Shown here: positions 55,471 through 64,000 of the stretch, in pieces
How positions within the stretch are numbered: position 1 is the stretch's first letter
Layout: each line of letters opens with the position of its first letter
Source of the DNA: Onthophagus taurus
Lineage: Eukaryota > Arthropoda > Insecta > Coleoptera > Scarabaeidae
NCBI RefSeq assembly: GCF_036711975.1
Contig: NC_091971.1
Span: 2,425,501 to 2,489,500, forward strand
Length of the DNA: 64,000 bases
Reading direction: 5' to 3'
Program-made: the position numbers and the translations under genes
Notes under the pieces: generated by a model
What the model saw: the letters and a program-made list of their open reading frames with translations, nothing else
Told to the model about the DNA's origin: nothing
Databases searched by the model: none

Positions 55471-58086
55471 ATGCCTGTAACAGAAACTTTGAAAAAGCTA
55501 GAAATAATATTTGTAAGTTTTTTTATATTATTATAATCCAATATTTCTCATTTAAAAATATTAAATTAGACTGATGAAGATCTTCCGTATGAAGAAGAAA
55601 TACTTCGTAATCCTTATTCAGTAAAACATTGGCTTAGATATATAGATCATAAAAAGAATGGACCTAAACAAGCAATTAACATAATTTATGAAAGAGCACT
55701 AAAAGAACTTCCTGGGTCATATAAATTATGGTATAACTATTTAAAAACAAGAAGAAAACAAATAAAAGGTCGTTGCATAATAGATCCCGGTTATGATGAA
55801 GTAAACAACGCGTTTGAAAGAGCTTTAGTGTTTATGCACAAAATGCCTAGAATTTGGATGGATTATTGCACCTTTTTAACCGATCAATGTAGGATAACGC
55901 GAACACGAAAAGTATTTGATCGGGCTTTAAGAGCTCTTCCAATTACGCAACACCACCGAATATGGCCACTATATTTAGGTTTTATTCGAAAACATGATAT
56001 CCCAGAGACAGCTGTACGAGTTTTTAGGAGATACTTAAAATTATGTCCCGAAAATACAGAAGAATATGTTGATTATTTAAAAGAAATTGATCGATTAGAT
56101 GAAGCCGCTGTTCAATTAGCCAAAATAGTTAACAATGAAAATTTCGTTTCTCAACATGGCAAATCAAATCACCAACTTTGGAACGAACTTTGTGATTTAA
56201 CATCAAAAAATCCCGATTCTGTGCATTCACTGAATGTAGATGCGATTATTCGAGGTGGTTTACGGAGATACACAGATCAATTAGGACATTTATGGAATTC
56301 TTTGGCGAATTATTACGTTAGAAGCGGCTTATTTGACCGCGCTAGAGATATTTATGAAGAAGCGGTTCAAACTGTAACTACAGTACGCGATTTTACCCAA
56401 GTTTTTGACGCTTACGCTCAATTTGAAGAGTTAAGCTTGTCGAAACGTATGGAACAAGTCGCCGCACTATCAAATCCGACCGAAGAAGACGACGTTGATT
56501 TAGAATTGAGGTTAGCGCGATTCGAAAATTTGATGGAACGAAGATTATTACTTCTCAATTCGGTTTTATTGCGACAAAACCCTCACAACGTACAAGAATG
56601 GCATAAAAGAGTTAAATTATACGAAGGAAAACCTCACGAAATCATAAACACTTACACAGAATCGATTCAAACGGTTGATCCGAAATTAGCAGTGGGAAAA
56701 TTGCATACTTTATGGGTGGAATTTGCAAAATTTTATGAAAAAAATCGACAGATTGATGATGCGAGATTAATTTTTGAGAAAGCGACCCAAGTTTCGTTCG
56801 TAAAAGTTGAAGATTTAGCGTCCGTTTGGTGTGAATGGGCCGAAATGGAAATTCGTAATGAAAACTACGAAAAAGCTCTTGAATTGATGCATAAAGCGAC
56901 GGTTTTACCATCCCGCAAAGTTGCTTATCACGACGACAAAGAAACCGTTCAATCTCGGTTGTATAAATCACTTAAAGTTTGGTCAATGTACGCCGATTTG
57001 GAAGAAAGTTTCGGTACATTTAAAACATGCAAAGCCGTTTACGACCGAATCTTAGACCTAAAAATTGCAACTCCCCAAATCATAATCAACTACGGATTAT
57101 TTTTAGAGGAAAATAATTACTTTGAGGAAGCGTTTCGCGCTTATGAAAAAGGAATTTCACTTTTTAAATGGCCGAACGTTTATGATATTTGGACGGTGTA
57201 TCTAACAAAGTTTTTGAAACGTTATGGAGGAAGCAAATTGGAGCGAGCACGAGATCTTTTCGAACAGTGCTTAGAAAATTGTCCTCAAAAATTTTCAAAA
57301 CCGCTTTATTTACTTTACGCTAAATTAGAAGAAGAACACGGAATGGCGAGACATGCTATGGCTGTTTATGAGCGTGCCACAAACGCGGTTTTACCAGAAG
57401 AAATGTTCGAAGTCTTTAATATTTACATAAAAAGGGCTGCGGAAATTTATGGCGTCCCAAAAACCAGAACAATTTACGAAAAAGCAATCGAAGTCCTCCC
57501 AGAAGACAAAACACGCGAAATGTGCCTAAGATTTGCAGAAATGGAAACTAAACTAGGCGAAATTGATCGAGCCAGAGCAATTTATGCTCATTGCAGTCAA
57601 ATTTGCGATCCCCGCGTTACAATGGACTTCTGGAATATATGGAAAGAATTCGAAGTCCGTCACGGAAACGTAGACACAATGAGAGAAATGTTACGTATTA
57701 AACGAAGCGTCCAAGCGATGTATAACACTCAAGTTAATATGATGTCGGCACAAATGTTAAATTCAGCAGGTTCAGTTGCAGGAACCATTGCAGATTTGGC
57801 ACCAGGCGTTAAAGACGGAATGCGAATGTTAGAAGCTAAAGCTGTTGAAATGGCTGGAACTTCAGGTGTTGGCAAAAGCGGAAATATAATGTTTGTTCGT
57901 GGCGAAACACAAGGAAGTAACAATGATAGAGTTGTAAACCCTGATGAGATCAATATCGACGATGACGATAGCGATCAAGAACAAGAAGGTGTTGAAGAAG
58001 ATGCTGATGTTCCATTGGAACAACAAAGCGTTCCATTAAAAGTTTTTGGAGGTTTAAAGAAAAATAATGAAAATGAAGATGAATAA
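55471..58086 (+). CDS. fand: Pre-mRNA splicing factor SYF1/XAB2 (fandango)
   Basis: Two exons, 55471-55512 and 55570-58086, give 852 residues (human XAB2 has 855). The protein is a scaffold of the Prp19-related complex (NTC/IBC) in the spliceosome and also binds XPA in transcription-coupled repair in mammals. It is an array of HAT/TPR-like helices throughout, for example RIWMDYCTFLTDQCRITRTR, GLFDRARDIYEEAVQTV, NYEKALELMHKAT and HAMAVYERATNAVLPEEMFE. Near the C terminus, NIMFVRGETQGS and the acidic DEINIDDDDSDQEQE tail are family features. The first exon encodes only 14 residues; its join TTT/ACT is in frame and yields the conserved LPYEEEILRNPYSVKHWLRY start. Identification is firm. Confidence 0.96.
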
Positions 58087-58598
58087 GTTTTAATTTTTAT
58101 TGTGTTAAGATAATTGATTATAATAAAATAATTATTTCTTGTTTCCTTTAATTATTGAGCTCTAAACACTTAAAAAAAGCTTAAACTTTAATATTATTTT
58201 GACATTTAAAGTTGTATAAAATTTGTGTTACCAACATTATTAAAATAAAATCAATATCCAATAAGATACGGTTAATAATTAAAATAAAATTAAAAAAAAA
58301 TTCGGATATAAATTGTATTCAATCACAATTTGTTATTTAACTAATAAGCCTAATTTTATTTAAAAAAATTATTCCCAAAAAGACCGTTGCCAACGTAATA
58401 AAGTAGAATCACAATCAACTAACGGCAAACTTCACATTCATCTCCTGTCACTTCGATATGTTAAAGAAAATCCTTTACAAGTAATTAATACATAAAAATA
58501 AACCAAATGTAACTGATACGTATATTAATTAACAATTTCTGTGCATTTTAATTATAATTAAAAGCCTTAAATAAGTGAAAAAGTGTAGTCTTATTAAA
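58087..58598. other. Intergenic, Syf1 to capping enzyme
   Basis: 512 bp of AT-rich DNA. AATAAAATAATTATTT shortly after the Syf1 stop is a likely polyadenylation region. GTTGCCAACG near 58384 and CATCTCCTGTCACTTCG near 58438 lie in the presumptive capping-enzyme promoter. Confidence 0.4.
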
Positions 58599-61500
58599 AT
58601 GAGTGGTAGTAGGTCAGGTAGACAAAATCGTGGTCCCGTCCCAAACAGATGGTTAAAATGTCCCAGAAGGGCTACTGATCTTATTGTGGACAAATTTCTA
58701 GCATTTAAAACCCCTCTCGATCATAACTTTGACAACCTGGTGCCATTGGAATGTAGATTTCCGCCTCAATTCATATTCGATTTTGCTAAATTGAGGAAGT
58801 TAAAACTCGGTCTTTGGATTGATTTAACGAATACAACGAGGTTTTACAACAGTGATGAGGTTAAAAATCAAGATTGTCGCTACACAAAACTACAATGTAG
58901 AGGATTTGGAGAAACTCCAAGCAAAGAACAAACAGCTTTGTTCATTAAAATTGTTCATAAATTTATTGCTCAGCACCCTTTACACTTTGTTGCTGTTCAT
59001 TGTACTCACGGATTTAACAGAAGTGGGTTTTTAATTGTTAGTTATTTGGTCGAAGAAATGGATTTCGATATACAAGTTGCTTTAGAAATGTTTTCTAAAG
59101 TTAGACCTCCCGGTATTTATAAACAGGAATATTTGGACGAATTATATAGAAGGTATGGTCAAAAAGACGATGAAGTTCCTCAAGTTACTTCGATGCCAGA
59201 TTGGTGTGGTAATACATTATTTTTTTTAGTTTATGAGTAAAAAAATAACATTTTTTTTTCTTTTAATAAGATGAAGACGAACAAGATGACTATTATAGAG
59301 AAACTCCCGATTTTAATGCTCCCACTTCTTCAAATTCAACACCGTAATTAATTAATTAATAATTAATCCCACTTCTTTTTATTATATTTCTCTTTTTAGT
59401 ATGAATAATCAAAATCATCGACGAAAAAATGGGAGGATTCCAGTTTTCATGGAAGGCATACCTGGTGTAAAAGTCTTTGATGAGCAACCGAAAGCATTGG
59501 AACTCCAAAGAAAAGTTCAAAGGATGTGTAATTGGGGAAAAAAGGGCTTTCCAGGATGCCAACCTGTTTCGATGGATATGGATAATATTCATTTATTGCA
59601 TAAGAAACCTTACCGAGTGTCTTGGAAAGCAGATGGAGTTCGTTACATGATGTTAATTGATGGGGAAGATGAAGTGTACTTTTTTGATAGAGATCATAGT
59701 ATTTTTAAGGTTACAGGAGTCAGATTTGTTTATAGAAAGAATTTAATGCAACATTTACAAAATACTTTAATTGATGGGGTTAGTATTGATTATTTTATTA
59801 AAAAAAGTTAGTTCTAGTCTAATATAATACTAATATACTATAATAATAATCACAAGCCTGCAAAAATTAATTTCATAAAAAACTTTTTAGATTATTTATG
59901 GTGATCTAACAGTTTTGAAAGGTGCTGAATCTGAAAATGAGTTTTTTTTCAATCACCCACCATGGTATGAATATGACTGTTATTTTTCCTCTTGTGAGTA
60001 ACACCTGGATTCCCTCAATGAAGTGACCAGCACTAGTCACCCATCATACTGACATTCCAACTACCCTGATATCTCCTCTCCATGACCTTAATATCCTGAT
60101 GAAAACGTTCACGCTATTTACTGGTACTACCCAAGTTTTCAGGGAAAAAATTCAAATAAGAATGTAGAAAGTTAACTTTTATGCTCATCAGTCAGCCCAT
60201 TTTTTTGAGGTTTTCTTTTAGTTTTTCCTCTGAAAAGTGTAGAAGTTATGTGCAGAGGCGTTGAAAGCAGTCACCAGTGTTGTGTAAAGTTTTGACGAAT
60301 TGTTTCATGATATTTGTTGGGTTGGCCATACTTTTTTCCTTGCTCTGCTGTCCCATTCACAAACGCCCAAAACTTTGAGATCGCCACAAATTTTCCAGTT
60401 ATGATCTGTATATTTAATTTTATTTAGTACCTTTTTCAAATTCTCGTAATTTTCTTTGAGGTGTACATAATGTCTTAGAGGAAGAGAGGCACATGTTGTA
60501 ACTATTGAAGAATCAATGAATATCCTTCATTTATCAGCTTTGTATTCAATTCCAAACTTTTGAACCAAACACAATAGTAGACTAACTCGCCTTCTTGTTT
60601 GAAATAGTCAGTAAATTCACGATTTCTAAATCTGTACTGATAAAAAGATGTTCCAGCAGCCAGTAGCTTTTTTCTTTTAATCTAGAACCCAAGAGTTCAG
60701 CATTCTTTTTGGTAAGTCCCAAATCTCTCACCAAATCATCAAGCTCAGATTGAGCAAAAGTTGTGGGGTGGCATAATCTGAAGGATCACTAGAGATCATC
60801 TCACCTAGCGTTGGTGGAGGCTGAGGTACAGGCACATCTGATCCATGAGCTACAGGTCGCATTGCAGAAGGAAAGTTGTGGTACACGATATCTCTTTTAT
60901 TCTTAGAGTTATAGCCATTAAAATCACATAACACACTTTTTTGCCCATAATTTGTCCTGGTCCCCAAGTCTCACACCGATATAGGAGTAATACACTTTCC
61001 TAACTGTAATGTCGTGCCTGTCTGTAATGTTCCTCTGGTGTTTTTTAATGACAAGTTGTTGACACGAGCGGAAACAACACACAAATGAGCGCGTAAAAGT
61101 GTGTTTGTATTGAAATGAATCAGACAAGTGGGGTACTGAGGATGATTCATTCATGACAGGATGAGAGTACAACTTAAAATTTGTGAGACATCCAAAAATA
61201 AATTAAATTTGCGAAAAAACTAAGGGTGATGAAAATTTTTCATTATTTTTCCCGGATTCAGCACCCAAAAATTAATAAAGATCGCCTTTCAGTTTTAAAA
61301 AAGGTTTTTCATCGAAAAAGAGCCGTCTTTAGAGACGTACAGCTAAATCCAAATGTTTCTAGATCTAGTATTAATTATATCTATGACCACTGATATTTAT
61401 ATTTAAATATACTGATGTAGTAAATAGATAGTATTAATACCACGGCTTAAAAATATTTCGAGGTTTAACTATAGTGTTTTTCAGGAAATGGTTATAGATA

Positions 61501-62332
61501 AAGTTAAAGATGAAAGAATTCCTAGATTCTTAGTTTATGATATAATAATGTTTGATGGTAAAGATATTGGGGTAAAATCGTTTTACCCTGAACGTTTACA
61601 ATTCATAGAATATGAAGTGGTTAATCCAAGATACTGGGCGATTGAAAAAGGATTAATCAAAAAAGATTTGGAACCGTTTAGTGTAAGAAAAAAAGAATTT
61701 TGGCCGATTACTCAAGCAGTAAGCTTGTTGGGCGAAAAATTTGCGAAGAGTTTATCTCACGAACCTGACGGATTAATTTTTCAACCATCAAAAGAACCGT
61801 ATGTTACTGGTCAATGTGACGAAGTTCTTAAATGGAAACCTTTAGAATTAAATTCAGTTGATTTTCGATTAAAACTGACTAGAAAAGGAGGAGAAGGGTT
61901 TGAAATAATTTATTTCTGAATTTATCTAAGTATATATCATTTTCTTTTTTATAGGCTTGTAACAAAAACAGTTGGTGAGTTGTATGTGGGCCAATTTGAT
62001 AGACCTTTTGCACATATGAAATATACACGTACCCTTCAAGATTTGGATAATAAAATAATTGAATGTAAATTTGAAGATGGTGTGTGGAAATTCATGAGGG
62101 AACGTACTGATAAATCATTTCCAAACAGTTACAACACTGCAAAAAGTATTAAATCTGATTGCAAAAATTACGTTAAAAGAAGTAATTACCATTCTTTTTT
62201 TTTTTAGGTGTTTGTCAAAGTATAAAAAATCCTGTAACAAAAGATCGTCTAATTGACTTCATAAATAATCATAGATTCGATGATGATTGTGAGAAAATGC
62301 CGCCGCCCTCTAAAAGAGTACGTCGCACATGA
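58599..62332 (+). CDS. mRNA-cap: Bifunctional mRNA capping enzyme (triphosphatase-guanylyltransferase)
   Basis: Six exons join in frame: 58599-59208, 59271-59343, 59400-59778, 61485-61897, 61955-62145 and 62208-62332, giving 596 residues, nearly the human 597. It adds the 5' cap to nascent RNA polymerase II transcripts in the nucleus. The N-terminal cysteine-phosphatase-like domain has [10 protein letters not shown] with C135 and R141, the RNA triphosphatase P-loop. The guanylyltransferase follows with the nucleotidyl-lysine K304 in [10 protein letters not shown], then [22 protein letters not shown] and VLKWKP, the ordered nucleotidyltransferase motifs. The C-terminal OB fold includes [15 protein letters not shown] and ends SKRVRRT. 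The start is the first ATG. Intron 3 carries an antisense DNA transposon. Confidence 0.96.
59898..61290 (-). mobile_element. Decayed DNA-transposon-like element in capping-enzyme intron 3
   Basis: The ends contain GGTGCTGAATC (59920-59930, plus strand) and its inverse GATTCAGCACC (about 61256-61266), with imperfect extension outwards (GGTGATCT against AGATCGCC). Reading the minus strand gives pieces of a protein family repeated in arthropod genomes: [39 protein letters not shown], and upstream [19 protein letters not shown] and [12 protein letters not shown]. Stops and shifts make it non-functional. I recognise the family as common and uncharacterised but cannot name its superfamily. A target duplication is not clear. 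Confidence 0.65.
61318..61372. repeat. TAG-phased hairpin repeat, copy 8 (fragment)
   Basis: GAGCCGTCTTTAGAGACGTA and CAGCTAAATCCAAATGTTTC followed by TAGATCTAGTATTAATT. It is a single half-hairpin at the right edge of the antisense transposon in capping-enzyme intron 3. Confidence 0.75.
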
Positions 62333-62416
62333 CGTTATTTATTTTCCCTTACAACGTACAATTATCGATATTTAATTATAATATTGTTTTTACTGAAATG
62401 TATTGATAAAAATTGA

Positions 62417-62953
62417 AATTAAACGATCATGAACCTTATTAAAATGTGATTTATTTTCTAAAATCAACCATAACCACATCTTATACAGAATGCATCTGAA
62501 TGACTGCAACAAACTTCAAGCGGTGATTCTTTAGTGAATTTTAAGGGTATTTTGATATATGAACCATGGGCGACTTCGACTCCCCTAAGGAGCTACACCC
62601 CTCCAAAAATGACGGAAAATTTTGGTTTAATTTTTTTTTCTCAAAAACCATAAACGCTAGGAAAATGAAATTTGGGGGATATGTTTAACTCATAATAGGG
62701 CACGTTTTGACCCTATTTGTACTTTCAACCGCCCCTTCTAAACTACTACACTATACCAAGAACTAGAAACATTTGGGATTTTAGTTTTAGGTCTAGTGTT
62801 AGTTCTAGTGATAGTGCTAGTGTAGAACTAGAACAAACACTAGACCTTTAATTAAATTAATATTTAAATTTAATTTTTAATATAATTAAACAATCATGAA
62901 CCTTATTAAAATGTGATTTATTTTCTAAAATCAACCATAACCACATCTTATAT
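62417..62953. repeat. Direct duplication of a 70-bp 3' flank segment
   Basis: The segment begins ATTAAACGATCATGAACC at 62418 and recurs from 62885 with few differences; both end CACATCTTATA. The 400 bp between the copies is made entirely of interspersed repeats. The pair could be a long duplication accompanying their insertion, or the remains of a tandem duplication that was later invaded. Confidence 0.8.
62752..62850. repeat. TAG-phased hairpin repeat, copy 9
   Basis: AAGAACTAGAAACATTTGGG, then TTTTAGGTCTAGTGTTAG and TTCTAGTGATAGTGCTAG, with the inverse TGTAGAACTAGAACAAACAC and TAGACCTT at the end. It forms one hairpin. Confidence 0.8.
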
Positions 62954-63050
62954 ACACAAATAAAACTGAATTAACATTATAATAAAATAAATTATTTATT
63001 AGAAGTAATACTTATTGAATTATTTAAACAGAATTAGGCCGTTTATGTTA

Positions 63051-64000
63051 TTACATTTTTGATTGCTCGATGTATTGATAATTCCCATCAATTTCCTTCA
63101 CTTTTTTCTCTCTAACCAATTTTGTTAAATGATGTTGAACATTGTAAGCGGCTGCTAAATACAATTCTTTAGGGGTTTCAATGTAAATCGCCTCCACCAA
63201 TTGCATAGGTGTATATTTTCGTTTAGGTTCGGTAGTTAAGACACTAATTATTTGATTTTCTCGTTGTTTTCTATGATCTATGTAATATTGAATTTTTTCA
63301 ATAGGCTCATGAATGATATTTCCATGTCCAGGATAAATAATTGATGGCTGAATATCCAAAATACTCTCTAATGAATTCATATAATCGTATAAATCCTCAA
63401 AAACAGCTGTTCCTTCACCCAGAATACAATCGCAACTAAATACGGCGTTATCTTCAAGTAGATGAAGCACAACATGGTCTGTTGTATGTCCTGGGGTGTG
63501 AACAATTCGTATAGTAGCTCCTTCAACTTCAAATTCTTGACCATCTTTCAAAAAATCAAAGGAAATGTTATTTGGAAGCTCTTCAACTTTAACATCAGTT
63601 CTTGGATATTTCCAAACTTGACAATATTCTATAATTTTTAAAAGAATTTTATTAAAAGTCGAATTTAAGGTTATTTATTTATTCTTACTCGTATGTTCCT
63701 TTATTTGCATAACATCAGAAACACCCCCAATGTGGTCATGATGCCAATGTGATATAAATATATGAGCCAAATCAATTCCATTTTGTTTAAGAACCGATTT
63801 AAGATGATTTATGTATTGTGGTACATCAGCATCGCCAGTATCTAATAAAATTCGCCTTGAAAAGAAAATATTTACAATAAGTTAATGCACTATAATTAGA
63901 TGTTCAAAGATAAATACCTTTTTCCTGTTCCAATAATGTAGGTGTTAGTACCTTGGAGAGTCATAGGCCCAGGATTTGCTCCAAGAACTCGGATAATTCT
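63051..64000 (-). CDS. LACTB2-type metallo-beta-lactamase protein (partial)
   Basis: Minus-strand exons 63051-63628, 63689-63855 and 63918-64000 (continuing past the window edge) join in frame, so the N terminus is missing. The homologue in mammals is a mitochondrial single-stranded RNA endoribonuclease. The zinc-binding motif HxHxDH is present as [10 protein letters not shown]. Other family words are [39 protein letters not shown] with a further zinc histidine, and IYPGHG near the C-terminal part. The C-terminal [11 protein letters not shown] and [11 protein letters not shown] correspond to the winged-helix end seen in LACTB2. It lies tail-to-tail with the capping enzyme. Start and full length cannot be given. 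Confidence 0.93.

Larger units (their letters stand above)
62333..63050. other. Capping enzyme and LACTB2 convergent 3' flanks with repeats
   Basis: No gene. 62417-62486 and 62884-62953 are direct copies of one 70-bp segment (CATGAACCTTATTAAAATG, CTAAAATCAACCATAACC). Between them are a repeat with GGGCGACTTCGACTCCCC and AATAGGGCACGTTTTGACCC (about 62566-62740) and a hairpin repeat (62752-62850). Confidence 0.7.

Overview
The window is AT-rich animal nuclear DNA. Many introns are only about 50-70 bp, the genes are single-copy insect orthologues (asteroid, BicC, Flacc, Syf1/fandango, a TTC19 homologue), and MITEs, LINE fossils and a Penelope-like element lie between them. An insect is well supported. 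A beetle is my guess and is not proven by anything here. No organelle, bacterial or viral genome is present.

Layout. 1-2.7 kb is gene-poor. 2.8-8.6 kb holds a membrane protein with APD1-4-like character (+), isoprenylcysteine carboxyl methyltransferase (-) and the XPG-like nuclease asteroid (+). 8.6-11 kb is a decayed duplication of the asteroid tail with a MITE and hairpin repeats. A MARVEL-domain protein (-) follows, then a long gap ending in a tRNA-Asp pseudogene at 15.1 kb. 16.5-23.2 kb holds a synaptotagmin (+), the TTC19 homologue (-) and the FAM92/CIBAR BAR protein (-). 24.5 kb has an intact tRNA-Asp beside an R2-like LINE fossil. 26.1-30 kb is BicC (+). 31.2-34.2 kb is a head-to-head pair of Penelope-like copies inside one target-site duplication. 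36.7-44.4 kb is a monocarboxylate transporter (+) whose introns hold a tRNA-Pro, a MITE and repeats. Then come a class A GPCR (-), a SET/MYND protein (+), Flacc/ZC3H13 (+), AK6 (-), alpha-aspartyl dipeptidase (+), Syf1/XAB2 (+), the bifunctional mRNA capping enzyme (+), and the 3' part of a LACTB2-type metallo-beta-lactamase protein (-) that runs off the right edge.

Function. There is no operon logic; these are independent genes. Several serve mRNA metabolism (Flacc in m6A writing, Syf1 in splicing, the capping enzyme, BicC in translational control), but nothing in the sequence indicates co-regulation. Exon joins were read by eye from splice signals and frame continuity; the joined lengths match the families well (ICMT 286 aa, capping enzyme 596 aa, Syf1 852 aa, AK6 176 aa).

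Most unusual signals. (1) The Penelope-like pair has 1,312-bp inverted arms with identical encoded protein, an 11-bp target duplication around the whole structure, and a hammerhead-ribozyme-like fold in each arm. (2) A dispersed hairpin repeat has TAG in a 6-bp phase. (3) The 3' ends of genes or exons are repeatedly duplicated short distances away (ICMT, asteroid, dipeptidase, capping enzyme, transporter exon 2). (4) A MITE is confirmed by a paralogous empty site within the same window. (5) A duplicated tRNA-Asp locus has one copy that lost the anticodon.
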